The notes beneath the pieces were generated by a model. The model was not told the origin of the DNA. It ran no database searches and saw only the letters and a list, made by a program, of their open reading frames with translations. From assembly GCA_016793165.1 (NCBI GenBank), contig JAEULA010000118.1, forward strand, positions 25,257-89,256: DNA of 64,000 bases, read 5' to 3'. Numbering within the stretch: the first letter of the stretch is position 1; each line of letters begins with the position of its first letter. This stretch comes from Alphaproteobacteria bacterium. GTDB lineage: Bacteria > Pseudomonadota > Alphaproteobacteria > CACIAM-22H2. Below are positions 1 to 8,475 of this stretch, piece after piece. The translations under genes and the position numbers were made by a program.

Positions 1-520
1 GCTCGACAACACGCTGGTGCTCGCCTTCGACGCGGTACGCTCCTTCCCCACGATCATGTTCGCACTCGCGGTCGTCACGCTGTTCGGTCCGAGCCTCGAG
101 ACGGTCGTGTTCATCGTGGTCGTGACCTCGATCCCGGTCTACGGACGCATCGTGCGCACGCAGACACTGTCGCTGAAGGCGCAGGAGTTCATCCTCGCCG
201 AGCGCGCGATGGGCGCCGGCGCCGCGCGCGTGCTGCTTCATCACATCCTGCCCAACGTCATCGGCCCCGTGCTGATCCTCGCCAGCATGGAGGTCCCGGT
301 CGTGATCACGATCGAGGCCGGGCTCAGCTTCCTGGGACTGGGCGTGCGACCGCCGACGCCGAGCTGGGGCTCGATCCTCAACGACGGCTACGGCTTCATC
401 CGCGACACGCCCTGGCTGATCCTGGCGGGCGGCCTGCCGGTGATCATGACCACGCTCGGCTTCACCTTCCTCGGCGAAGCCCTGCGCGACGTCTTCGACC
501 CCCGGCTGAAACGGGAGTGA
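1..520 (+). CDS. ABC transporter permease, DppC/OppC type (5' end missing)
   Basis: C-terminal part of an inner-membrane permease for a dipeptide/oligopeptide/nickel-type importer. The frame is open from base 2 to the TGA at 518-520 and begins outside the window. The EAA-type cytoplasmic loop is visible (AERAMGAGAARVLLHHILPN), followed by the family hallmark LSFLGLGVRPPTPSWG and a last membrane span before the DPRLKRE tail. The two ATPase genes at 798 and 1771 follow on the same strand, so this is the end of the permease block of one importer operon. The substrate cannot be read from the sequence. Confidence 0.93.
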   Translation, partial: LDNTLVLAFDAVRSFPTIMFALAVVTLFGPSLETVVFIVVVTSIPVYGRIVRTQTLSLKAQEFILAERAMGAGAARVLLHHILPNVIGPVLILASMEVPVVITIEAGLSFLGLGVRPPTPSWGSILNDGYGFIRDTPWLILAGGLPVIMTTLGFTFLGEALRDVFDPRLKRE

Positions 521-535
521 GGCCGGTGAGGTCGG

Positions 536-772
536 AAGGATTGAAGCGCGGTGAGCACGAAGGTTGCGGAGATGAAGCACGCGTGCGAAGCGCGCGATCC
601 CGGCCCCTCGCGATTGCGGTGCGGGCAGAGCGTTTGAACCGCGGAGAGCGCGGCGATCGCAGAGATGCCGGGCTACGCCGAAACGTGATGGAAACATCGC
701 GGAATCGCGAGAGCGCGTCTCGCGCGCGTCCTCCATCTCTGCGATCGCCGTGCTCTCCGCGGTTCAATCCTT
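536..772. repeat. Intercistronic inverted-repeat element with three copies of a ~34-nt unit
   Basis: Three related units lie between the permease and the first ATPase: 541-574 (+), 634-667 (+) and 734-767 (reverse). Units 2 and 3 form a 33-nt inverted repeat (634-666 against 735-767) with one mismatch. Units 1 and 2 match at 26 of 34 positions by my count. The match of unit 1 to inverted unit 3 extends outward through AAGGATTGAA (536-545 against 763-772), giving an outer inverted repeat. The transcript could fold into one long stem. The unit resembles the CCGCRGAG-rich intergenic repeats scattered in many bacterial genomes; that likeness is from memory. Confidence 0.85.
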
Positions 773-797
773 ACAACGGCGACGTCGGGCGACCGGC

Positions 798-1778
798 ATG
801 ACGTCGTCGCCTCCGATCCTCGAGATCACTGGCCTGTCGGTGTCGTTCGCGACGCCGCGGGGGAAGGTGCGGGCGCTGCGCGACGTGAGTCTCTCGGTGC
901 CCCGCGACCGGATCGTCGGCATCGTCGGCGAGAGCGGGTGCGGGAAGACGACCCTGATCTCCAGCATCCTGCGGCTGCTGGCGCCCAACGCGGTCGTCGA
1001 GTCGGGCGCGATCCGGTTCGAGGGCGAGGATGTCCTCGCCATGCCCGATGCCGCGCTCGGCGAGCTGCGCGGCAAGCGCGCGGCGATGGTGTTCCAGGAC
1101 CCGATGACGGCCCTCAATCCGGTGGTGTCGATCGCCACGCAGATGATCGACATCCAGTTCCGCGACGCAGCCCCCAGGGCCGAGAAGCGCGCCCGGGCCT
1201 TGGCGCAGCTCCGCCGCGTCGGCATCCCCGATCCGGAGGAGCGGATCGACGGCTACGCGCACCGCTTCTCCGGCGGTCAGCGCCAGCGCATCGCCATCGC
1301 GATGGCGCTGCTGATGAACCCGTCGCTGTTGATCGCCGACGAGCCGACGACCGCGCTCGACGTGACGCTCGAGGCGCAGATCGTGCAGCTGATCCGGGAC
1401 CTCAAGCGCGAGTTCCGCGGCTCGATCCTGTTCGTGTCGCACAATCTCGGCCTGATCGCCGAGCTCTGCGACGAGGTCGTCGTGATGTACGCGGGCGAAG
1501 TCGTCGAGCGCGGCGACGTGCGGACGATCTTCCGCGCCCCGCGTCACCCCTACACGCGCCTCCTGCTCGCCTGCGATCCGGCGCGGCTGCCCGACGGGGA
1601 TGCCGGCATCCTGCCGACGATCGCCGGCGGCCTGCCCGATCTCGCCGCCCTGCCGCCCGGCTGCGTGTTCGCGCCGCGCTGCCCGGATGCCGAGCCGCGC
1701 TGTCGCGCCGCGGCCCCGCCCTTCGTCGCGCTCGGCCATGGCCACGATGCGCGCTGCGTGCGGGCCGGCGATGACTGA
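798..1778 (+). CDS. ABC transporter ATP-binding protein, DppD/OppD type
   Basis: Nucleotide-binding subunit (326 aa) that powers the peptide-type importer. Walker A GESGCGKTT, the ABC signature SGGQRQR and Walker B LLIADEPTTALD are intact. The C-terminal Cys-rich oligopeptide/dipeptide ATPase extension is present (CVFAPRCPDAEPRC). The ATG at 798 gives a normal N-terminus (MTSSPPILEITGL); an earlier GTG at 750 would run through the inverted repeat and add an unrelated basic leader. It overlaps the next ATPase gene by 8 nt, which suggests translational coupling. Confidence 0.95.
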   Translation: MTSSPPILEITGLSVSFATPRGKVRALRDVSLSVPRDRIVGIVGESGCGKTTLISSILRLLAPNAVVESGAIRFEGEDVLAMPDAALGELRGKRAAMVFQDPMTALNPVVSIATQMIDIQFRDAAPRAEKRARALAQLRRVGIPDPEERIDGYAHRFSGGQRQRIAIAMALLMNPSLLIADEPTTALDVTLEAQIVQLIRDLKREFRGSILFVSHNLGLIAELCDEVVVMYAGEVVERGDVRTIFRAPRHPYTRLLLACDPARLPDGDAGILPTIAGGLPDLAALPPGCVFAPRCPDAEPRCRAAAPPFVALGHGHDARCVRAGDD

Positions 1779-2784
1779 TGCCGGCCCCCTGCTCCGCCTC
1801 GAGGATGTCGGCGTGCGCTTCCGCATCGTCGGCGCCCTGCGCGCCGCGGCCACCGGCGTGCGCGACCCCTATCTCGACGCCGTCGCGGGCGTGAGCCTGA
1901 CACTCGCCGCCGGCGAGACGCTGGGCATCGTCGGCGAGAGCGGCTCGGGCAAGACCAGCCTCATCCGCGCGATCATCGGCCTCGTCGACGTCGCGACGGG
2001 GCGGATCTGGTTCGATGGAAGCGAGATCGCCGACCGGTCCGACGCGGCGCTCCGGGCCGTGCGGCGGCAGATCGGCATGATGTTCCAGGATCCGATCGCC
2101 AGCCTGTCGCCGCGCAAGACGGTGCGGAGCCTGGTGCTCGAGCCCTTCCGCATTCACCGCGTCGCGCTGGCCGATCCGCCGCGCGCCGCGGCGGAGATCA
2201 TGGACATGGTCGGCCTTGCGCCGGCGCTGCTCGAGGCCTATCCGCACCAGCTCTCGGGCGGCCAGGCGCGTCGGGTCGGCGTCGCGCGCGCGCTCGCGCT
2301 GCGGCCGCGCCTCGTCATGGCGGACGAGCCGACCGCCGGCCTCGACGTCTCGGTGCAAGGCGAGATCCTGAACCTCATGGTCCGGCTGCGCACCGAGCTC
2401 GGCCTCGCCTACGTGATCGTCACGCACAACCTGCCCGTGATCCGCCACGTCAGTTCGCGCCTGGCGATCATGTATCTCGGTCGCATCGTCGAGGAGGGCC
2501 CGACCCGAGCCGTTTTCACGACGCCGGCGCACCCCTATACCCGCGCCCTGGTCGCCGCGGTCCCCCGTCCGGACCCGGACGATGCGCGCAGCGCGCCGCT
2601 GCTCTCGGGCGAAGTGCCGTCGCTGCGCGACCGGCCCACGGGGTGCCCCTTCCATCCGCGCTGCCCGGATGCCCGCGACCGCTGCCGCGTCGAGGTGCCC
2701 GCGATGCGGTCCGTCGCGCCGGCTCGCCAGGCAGCCTGCCACTTCCCGCTCTCCGGCTTCGGGCAAGGCGTCTCGACGGCGTGA
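1771..2784 (+). CDS. ABC transporter ATP-binding protein, DppF/OppF type
   Basis: Second ATPase (337 aa) of the peptide-type importer, pairing with the preceding DppD-like subunit. Walker A GESGSGKTS, signature LSGGQARRVG, Walker B LVMADEPTAGLD and the C-terminal Cys-rich extension (CPFHPRCPDARDRC) are visible. The ATG at 1771 lies in the overlap ATGACTGA with the upstream stop. The signature reads QARRVG rather than the commoner QRQR. The operon ends here; the next gene is convergent. Confidence 0.95.
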   Translation: MTDAGPLLRLEDVGVRFRIVGALRAAATGVRDPYLDAVAGVSLTLAAGETLGIVGESGSGKTSLIRAIIGLVDVATGRIWFDGSEIADRSDAALRAVRRQIGMMFQDPIASLSPRKTVRSLVLEPFRIHRVALADPPRAAAEIMDMVGLAPALLEAYPHQLSGGQARRVGVARALALRPRLVMADEPTAGLDVSVQGEILNLMVRLRTELGLAYVIVTHNLPVIRHVSSRLAIMYLGRIVEEGPTRAVFTTPAHPYTRALVAAVPRPDPDDARSAPLLSGEVPSLRDRPTGCPFHPRCPDARDRCRVEVPAMRSVAPARQAACHFPLSGFGQGVSTA

Positions 2785-2892
2785 GCCCTTCGGCCGGAAT
2801 GCGGGATCGGTCGTGGATCGGTTGCAGCTTGCGCGCCGCTCCCGTCGTCGCGCGCACGACGGCCGCGGGCGACGGCCCGTCCGATCCGCGCG

Positions 2893-4293
2893 TCAGCCGA
2901 GCACGGTCTCGCCGAGCCAGCGGCCGAAGCCGAGCGCGGGCGTGACGCTCATGCCGCCGACATAGCCGTCGCCCGACATCGTGCCACCGCCGACGATCTC
3001 GCCGGCCGCGTAGAGGCCGCGCAGCGGTGCGCCGTCGCGTCCAAGCACGCGCAGGTCGTCGTCGATCACGAGGCCGGCGAAGCTGCGCAGCACCATGCCG
3101 CGGCACCGGATGGCGTAGAAGCCGGGGCCGACGATCGGCCGCGGCATGTGCTTGCGGCCGAGCGCGTCGCCGCCGCCCGACGCGGCGCGGTTGTAGGCGT
3201 CGATCGTCGCGGCGAGCCCCGTCGGATCGATCCCGGCAGCGGCGGCGAGCTGCGCGAGCGTGTCGGCGCGCCGGAAGTCGGGATGCGCGCGGACGGCCGC
3301 CTCGAGTCGCGCCCGGTCGTAGCGCGGCAGCAGCGGCGGCGCAGCATCGAGGATCGCCTGGTCGAACACCACCCAGAACGACAGACCCGGCAGGCGGGCG
3401 AGCGCGGCCTCGCGCACGTCGACGCTGTCGTGGTCCTCGGCGACGAAGCGCCGGCCGGCGGAGTCGACGTAGATCTCCCATGGCGCCCGCACCTGCGGCG
3501 TGAGCGACGGCACGTCGTCCCACACCACCCTGCCGGAGCCGGGCGGGTCCTCGATCCCGGCCATCGCGGGCTTCCAGTAATTCGCGTTGCGGATCCGGGC
3601 GCCGCGCGCCTCGGCCATCGTGAAGCCCGAGCCGTCCGAGGTCGGCGACGCCGTCGTGAAGAGCGGCGCGCCGCCGTGCAGCCGGGCGAACATCGGCGGA
3701 CTTGCGCCGTAGCCGCCGGTCGCCAGGATGGTGGCGCGGGCGCGGCAGGTCGCCACGCTGCCGTCGGGCTTGCGGACGCGGACACCCTCGCCCGGCAGCA
3801 GTTCGGTGACGGTCGTGCCGAAGCGGATGTCGATGCCGTGACGCTCGCGGGCGCGCTCGAAGGGCGGCGTGATCGCCGCCAGGATCGAGCGGCCGCCGTC
3901 GACGCCCCAGTAGCTGCGCGCGATCTTGTAGGCTTCGTGCAGATGCAGGATCGCCGGGCAGGCGGGGTGCATCGCGAAGTCGTTCTCCATCAGCCAGTCG
4001 ATCGTGCGCGGGGCGATGTCGACCGCGCGCCGCACCAGTCCGCGGTTCGCCGTCCCGCGGCTGATGCGCATGACGTCCTCGAAATGGAGGTCGGGGCTGT
4101 CGACGATGCCGCGCTCCGCCTGCAGGCGCGTGCCCGCGCCGCTCATCTGCCCGGAGGAATAGTGCAGCGTGCCGCCGAGGCGGCCGGACTTCTCGATCAG
4201 CCCGACCTTGAGGCCGCGGGTCGCCGCGGCCATCGCCGCGGGCATGCCGGCGGTGCCGGCACCGATGACGATCAGATCGAAGGACTCGCTCAT
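2893..4293 (-). CDS. FAD-dependent oxidoreductase, fumarate reductase / 3-ketosteroid dehydrogenase type
   Basis: Flavoprotein of 466 aa with an N-terminal dinucleotide-binding motif (VIGAGTAGMPAA) and the second FAD-contact region near the C-terminus (GLYAAGEIVGGGTMSGDGYVGG), as in the FAD_binding_2 family of fumarate reductase and succinate dehydrogenase flavoproteins. It probably oxidises or reduces a C-C bond next to a carbonyl or carboxylate; the substrate is unknown. The ATG at 4293 overlaps the stop of the cupin gene as ATGA. It is the last gene of a three-gene operon. Confidence 0.88.
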   Translation of the reverse strand: MSESFDLIVIGAGTAGMPAAMAAATRGLKVGLIEKSGRLGGTLHYSSGQMSGAGTRLQAERGIVDSPDLHFEDVMRISRGTANRGLVRRAVDIAPRTIDWLMENDFAMHPACPAILHLHEAYKIARSYWGVDGGRSILAAITPPFERARERHGIDIRFGTTVTELLPGEGVRVRKPDGSVATCRARATILATGGYGASPPMFARLHGGAPLFTTASPTSDGSGFTMAEARGARIRNANYWKPAMAGIEDPPGSGRVVWDDVPSLTPQVRAPWEIYVDSAGRRFVAEDHDSVDVREAALARLPGLSFWVVFDQAILDAAPPLLPRYDRARLEAAVRAHPDFRRADTLAQLAAAAGIDPTGLAATIDAYNRAASGGGDALGRKHMPRPIVGPGFYAIRCRGMVLRSFAGLVIDDDLRVLGRDGAPLRGLYAAGEIVGGGTMSGDGYVGGMSVTPALGFGRWLGETVLG

Positions 4294-4727
4294 TTCCGCC
4301 CCCGGGCGGCGACGCTCTTGGCCAGCGGTGTCGGATAGTCCGGGTCCGGGAAGCAGATGCACAGATGCCGGAACGGCTTGTCGCCGCGCACGCGCCAGGT
4401 GATGCGCAGGCCCCGCGGCAGCAGGTAGACCGAACCGGCCTTCGCCACGCAGCGGATCTCTTCCTTATGCAGCGGCGGCGCGAAGGCGATGATCTCGGCC
4501 TCGCCGGAGGTCACGTAGTGCACCTCGTCGTGCGACATGAACCAGTCGATGTCCGGCCCGGGGAAGAAGTCCTCGAAATTCACCTGGCAGGCAGGCTCCT
4601 TGATGCCGCCGTTCACGGCCTTGTAGAGCGCGCCCGGCACGTGCGGGAACGGCCGCGCCGGCGCGTCGTCGAGATCGCTGTCCGCGACGTCGTAGATCTG
4701 GAACTTGGACCACGTGATCGTGCGCAT
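4290..4727 (-). CDS. Cupin-domain protein
   Basis: Small (145 aa) single-domain cupin. The first cupin motif is represented by MSHDEVHYVTSGEAEI and the second by AGSVYLLPRGLRITWRV. The first His pair and Glu are partly conserved, the second motif lacks an obvious His ligand, so metal binding is uncertain. The start at 4727 has a strong AGGGGGA ribosome site 6 nt upstream. It lies 18 nt after the dehydratase gene and is coupled to the flavoprotein gene, so it may bind or isomerise an intermediate of that pathway. Function is inferred only from context. Confidence 0.82.
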   Translation of the reverse strand: MRTITWSKFQIYDVADSDLDDAPARPFPHVPGALYKAVNGGIKEPACQVNFEDFFPGPDIDWFMSHDEVHYVTSGEAEIIAFAPPLHKEEIRCVAKAGSVYLLPRGLRITWRVRGDKPFRHLCICFPDPDYPTPLAKSVAARGRK

Positions 4728-4745
4728 GCATTCCCCCTGGCGCTT

Positions 4746-5837
4746 TCAGACGAGTCGATGCGGCTCGAGCCGCGCCCAGTCGAGCCGGGCGCCGTGGCCG
4801 GGCCGCTCCGAGGCGATCGCATTGCCCTCGACGATGGGCGTCGGCGCCTCCAGATAGCGGTCGAGGCCGAAGCCGTGGATCTCGAGATACGAGCGGTTGG
4901 GCGCCGCCGCGAGCAGTCCGACGGTGAGATCGTGCACGCCGTGCGAGGTGACGGGCAGGTTCCACGCCTCGGCGAGACGGCAGACCTTCATGAAAACCGT
5001 GACGCCGCCGCAGTTGCTGACGTCGGGCTCGGGGAAGGTGACGCCGCCGGCGGCGATCATCTGCTTGAACTCGTAGAGCGTGTGGAGGTTCTCGCCGGTC
5101 GCGATCGGGTGGCCGGTCTCGCGCACGATTCGAGCGTGGCCCTCGACGTCGTCGGGGATCGTCGGCTCCTCGAGCCACACGAGTTCGCTCTCGGCCAGCG
5201 CCTTGGCCGCGCGGATCGCCTGGTCGGGCGTCCAGCGCATGTTGGCGTCGGCCATAAGCGGGAAATCGGGGCCGAGATGCCGGCGCATCGCGCGCACGCG
5301 CTCGACGTCCTCGCGCAGATGGTCGCGGCCGACCTTCATCTTGATCGCGCGGAACCCCTGCGCGCGAAAGTCGTCGGACTGCTTGAGCAGCCGGTCGAGC
5401 GGAAACTGCAGGTCGATCCCGCCCGCATAGCAGGGCACCGCGGGATCGAAGCCGCCGAGATGGCGCCAGAGCGGCTGGCGCGCGCGTTTCGCGGCGAGAT
5501 CCCACAGCGCGATGTCGACCGCGGAGATCGCCGAGCTCGTCGGGCCGCCGCGCCCGCCGTAGTGCAGGCCCCACCACATGTGCTGCCAGAGCTTCTCGAT
5601 GAGCGAGGCGTCCTGGCCGATCAGCATCGGCTCGAGGTACTTCGCGATCAGCGCATGCACGGCGAGCCCGCCGGCGCCGACGGTGTAGGTGTAGCCGAGC
5701 CCCTCGACGCCGTCGGCGTCGCGGATCTCGACGCTGATCAGCTCGAAATGGGTGATGTCGCCGTGCGTGCTGTCGGACAGCACGACCGGCAGCGGCACGC
5801 GGTGCGCGCGCGTCGTCAACGCAGCGATCTTCGCCAT
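4746..5837 (-). CDS. Mandelate racemase / muconate lactonizing enzyme family protein (enolase superfamily)
   Basis: A 363-aa enolase-superfamily enzyme. The K-x-K base motif is K166/K168 (IKMKVG); the metal ligands are D197 (MADAN), E223 (WLEEP) and E249 (TGEN); a D272/H299 pair (PDVSNCGG, SHGVHD) completes the mandelate-racemase-type site. This layout suits acid-sugar dehydratases or racemases acting alpha to a carboxylate. It is first in the operon with the cupin and flavoprotein, with a clear AAGGGG ribosome site. The ABC importer beside it might supply the substrate, which is inference. Confidence 0.92.
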   Translation of the reverse strand: MAKIAALTTRAHRVPLPVVLSDSTHGDITHFELISVEIRDADGVEGLGYTYTVGAGGLAVHALIAKYLEPMLIGQDASLIEKLWQHMWWGLHYGGRGGPTSSAISAVDIALWDLAAKRARQPLWRHLGGFDPAVPCYAGGIDLQFPLDRLLKQSDDFRAQGFRAIKMKVGRDHLREDVERVRAMRRHLGPDFPLMADANMRWTPDQAIRAAKALAESELVWLEEPTIPDDVEGHARIVRETGHPIATGENLHTLYEFKQMIAAGGVTFPEPDVSNCGGVTVFMKVCRLAEAWNLPVTSHGVHDLTVGLLAAAPNRSYLEIHGFGLDRYLEAPTPIVEGNAIASERPGHGARLDWARLEPHRLV

Positions 5838-5898
5838 TGTCGTCCCCTTCCCCCTCGTACATCGCGGCCCGGGTCGCGGCCCGGAAGCGAGAACACCC

Positions 5899-7395
5899 CT
5901 ATGCGAGATAACGCCGCTCCAGGTGGCGCTTGAACGAATCCGTGCCGAGCGGCTTGCCGGTCGCCGCCGCGAGGATCTCGTCGGTCGTGCCGCTCGAGGC
6001 CTTGGCGTGGACGTTCGGGCGCAGCCATGCCATCAGCGGCGCGAAGTCGCCGCGCGCGAGCCCGGCCGGGATTCCCGGCACCGCGCGCACCGCGGCCTCG
6101 AACAGCTGCGCCGCCGCGAGCGCCCCGAGCGTGTAGGTCGGGAAGTAGCCCCAGGCGCCCCCGGGCCAGTGGATGTCCTGCAGGCAGCCGTCCTTGTCGT
6201 CGGGCGGCACGATGCCGACGAGCTCCTTCATGCCGGCGTTCCACGCGGCGGGCAGGTCGTCGAGGGTCATGTCGCCGCCGATCAGCGCGCGCTCGAGCCG
6301 GAAGCGAAGGATGATGTGGCACGGATAGGTCGTCTCGTCGGCGTCGACGCGGATCAGACCGCGCGCGACGCGCGTGTAGTGGCGATGGAGGTTGTCGACG
6401 CCCCACGCGGCGCCCGTCCCGCCGAAGGCCTGCGCCGCCAGCGGCGCGAGGTACGACACGAACTCGCGGCTGCGGCAGGCCTGCATCTCGACCAGCAGCG
6501 ACTGGCTCTCGTGCAGGGCCATGCCGCGCGCAGCACCGACGGGCTGGAGGCGCCAGTCCGCGGGCAGGCCGCGCTCGTACATCGCGTGACCGGTCTCGTG
6601 CAGCACGCCCATGAGGCCGCGCGTGAAGTCCTTCTCGTCCCAGCGCGTCGTGATGCGCACGTCCTCGGGTACGCCCCCGCAGAACGGGTGGTGGCTTGTG
6701 TCGAGCCGGCCGTGGTCGAAATCGAAGCCGATCGCGCGCATCAGCGTCTCGGCGAGCGCGCGCTGCCTGGCGGCCGGGAAAGGCCCGCCGAGCGGCGCGA
6801 TCGGCCCCGCAGCCGCCTGACGCACGAGCACGCGCTCGATGAAACCGGGCAGGAAGGCCGCGAGATCGTCGAAGATCGCCGCGATCCTCGCGGCATCGGC
6901 GCCGGGCTCGTACTCGTCGATCAGCGCGTCATAGGGATCGACGTTGAAGCGCTGGCCCTTGATCCTCGCCGCCTCGATGGTGAGATCGAGCACGCGCTGC
7001 ATCAGGGGCTGCAGGCCCTTGTAGTCGTTCGCGGCGCGGGCCCCGCGCCAGCGCATCTCGCATTCGGAGACGGTGCGCGAAAGCGCGGCGACGAGGTCGC
7101 CCGGCAGGGCGCTGGCGTGGCGCCAGGCGCGCCGCATCTCGTGCAGGTTGGCGCGCCGCCACGGATCGAGCGCGGCGCTCTCGTCGCGCTCGGCCTTGTC
7201 GAGCAGGTCGGCGATGCGCGGGTCGACGATCGCCTCATGGCCGACGACCTTGAGCTCGGCGAGCTGCTCGCCGCGGATCCCGGCACCGCCGTCGGGCATC
7301 ACGGCCGCCATGTCCCACTGGAGGATGCCGGCCGCCTCGCCAAGCAGCGACAGGCGGCGGAAGCGGCGCTCGAGCTCGGTGTAGGCGGCAGTCAT
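5899..7395 (-). CDS. Carboxypeptidase Taq family (M32) metallopeptidase
   Basis: Cytoplasmic zinc carboxypeptidase of 498 aa, the usual M32 length. The zinc motif is HETGH (266-270) with a further Glu in HESQS (295-299). Other M32 landmarks are SHHPFCGG (234-241), DVRITTRW and the C-terminal LQDIHWPGGAWGYFP. It trims C-terminal residues from peptides. The ATG at 7395 overlaps the SURF1 stop as ATGA, so it appears to be translated with the tail of the cytochrome oxidase operon. The frame stays open upstream of 7395, but that part is a shadow of SURF1. Confidence 0.95.
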   Translation of the reverse strand: MTAAYTELERRFRRLSLLGEAAGILQWDMAAVMPDGGAGIRGEQLAELKVVGHEAIVDPRIADLLDKAERDESAALDPWRRANLHEMRRAWRHASALPGDLVAALSRTVSECEMRWRGARAANDYKGLQPLMQRVLDLTIEAARIKGQRFNVDPYDALIDEYEPGADAARIAAIFDDLAAFLPGFIERVLVRQAAAGPIAPLGGPFPAARQRALAETLMRAIGFDFDHGRLDTSHHPFCGGVPEDVRITTRWDEKDFTRGLMGVLHETGHAMYERGLPADWRLQPVGAARGMALHESQSLLVEMQACRSREFVSYLAPLAAQAFGGTGAAWGVDNLHRHYTRVARGLIRVDADETTYPCHIILRFRLERALIGGDMTLDDLPAAWNAGMKELVGIVPPDDKDGCLQDIHWPGGAWGYFPTYTLGALAAAQLFEAAVRAVPGIPAGLARGDFAPLMAWLRPNVHAKASSGTTDEILAAATGKPLGTDSFKRHLERRYLA

Positions 7396-8114
7396 GGCTT
7401 GCTCTCCTCGCGCTGCGAGACGACGTAGATCACGGCAAGGGCGATCGCCAGCGCGAACCATGTGAACGCGTAGCCGAGATGATTGTCGGGGAGCTGGAAG
7501 CGCGTCTGTCCGCCGATCGGCGCGGTCTCGGGCGCGCGCGGGTCGAGCGCCGCCTCGAGGTAGAACGGCGCGACGCGCGGCAGGCCCAGCGCCTTGGCCA
7601 TCGCCGGCAGGTCGTAGAAGAACCACACGTTCCGGCCCGGATCGTTGTCCGGCATGAAGCCCGTGCGCTGCGCCGCGACGCGCAGCACGGCCTCGAAGGC
7701 CACCTCGCCCGCCGTCTGCGAGTCGGCGCGGCGCGCCGGCTCCCGCCGCGCCGGAGGGACCCAGCCGCGGTTGACGATCACCGGTTCGCCGTCGGCTCGA
7801 ATCAGCGGCACCAGGATGCAGGTGCCGTCGTTGCCGCGCTGCGAGCGGCACGGAAGATTGAGCTCGTGGTCGTGGCGCAGCGTGCCGCGGGCGATCACGC
7901 GGCGGAATTCCCATGCCGCGGGGTCGTCGAAACGGCCCGGCAGCGGCGCCGGCGCGATGGCAAGGCGCTCGGCCCGCAGCCCATTGATCGCCCGTTTCTC
8001 GAACAGGCGCACGACCTGCCAGGTGCCGAGGATGACAAGGATGAGGACGCCGACGCCGGCGATCACGCTCGGCCAGAATCGCGGCCGGAAGTCGCGAAGG
8101 AGGGAAGCCAACAT
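7392..8114 (-). CDS. SURF1 family cytochrome c oxidase assembly protein
   Basis: Inner-membrane assembly factor (240 aa) for the heme a3 site of cytochrome oxidase. It has the two-helix SURF1 layout: a helix near residues 14-34 containing LGTWQ, a periplasmic domain with VIVNRGWVPP, and a second helix near the C-terminus (YAFTWFALAIALAVIYVV). It sits 10 nt after the DUF983 gene and overlaps the carboxypeptidase start by 4 nt. Confidence 0.95.
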   Translation of the reverse strand: MLASLLRDFRPRFWPSVIAGVGVLILVILGTWQVVRLFEKRAINGLRAERLAIAPAPLPGRFDDPAAWEFRRVIARGTLRHDHELNLPCRSQRGNDGTCILVPLIRADGEPVIVNRGWVPPARREPARRADSQTAGEVAFEAVLRVAAQRTGFMPDNDPGRNVWFFYDLPAMAKALGLPRVAPFYLEAALDPRAPETAPIGGQTRFQLPDNHLGYAFTWFALAIALAVIYVVSQREESKP

Positions 8115-8124
8115 GGGCCGCAGA

Positions 8125-8463
8125 CTACAGGTCGCGGTGCCGGTATTGCAGCGCGATGAGCGTGGCCTTGAGCGGGCGCAGCATGGCGATGGCGCCGGCG
8201 ACGATGAATCCGGGCCAGATCAGGGCGTGCGCCCAGAGCGGCGGCTCGAACTTCACCTCGACGATCAGCGCCGCGACGACCACCAGGGCGCCGAGGATCA
8301 GGATCACGAAGACGGCCGGGCCGTCGCCGGAGTCATGCGCGCGCAGATCGAGTCCGCAGCTCGAGCAGCGCTCCCGCACCGTCAGGACGCCTTCGAACAG
8401 GCGCCCCTCGCCGCAGCGCGGGCAGCGGCATCGCAAGCCCGCATCATACGGCGAGACTGCCAC
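8125..8463 (-). CDS. DUF983 family zinc-ribbon membrane protein
   Basis: Small protein (112 aa) with two CxxC pairs at the N-terminus (CPRCGEG and CSSCGLD) followed by two membrane segments (VFVILILGALVVVAALIV and ALIWPGFIVAGAIAML). DUF983 proteins are regularly found between ctaE and SURF1 in alphaproteobacteria, as here. The Cys pairs suggest zinc binding and a possible role in oxidase assembly, which is not established. Spacing is 12 nt to ctaE and 10 nt to SURF1. Confidence 0.9.
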   Translation of the reverse strand: MAVSPYDAGLRCRCPRCGEGRLFEGVLTVRERCSSCGLDLRAHDSGDGPAVFVILILGALVVVAALIVEVKFEPPLWAHALIWPGFIVAGAIAMLRPLKATLIALQYRHRDL

Positions 8464-8475
8464 GTCGCCGCGCCG

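Noticed and set aside
517..801. Small frames on both strands within the repeat element
   Set aside because: They are translations of the repeated units and have no independent support.
5899..7914. Apparent N-terminal extension of the M32 carboxypeptidase
   Set aside because: The extra part is SURF1 read out of frame; ATG at 7395 is the true start.
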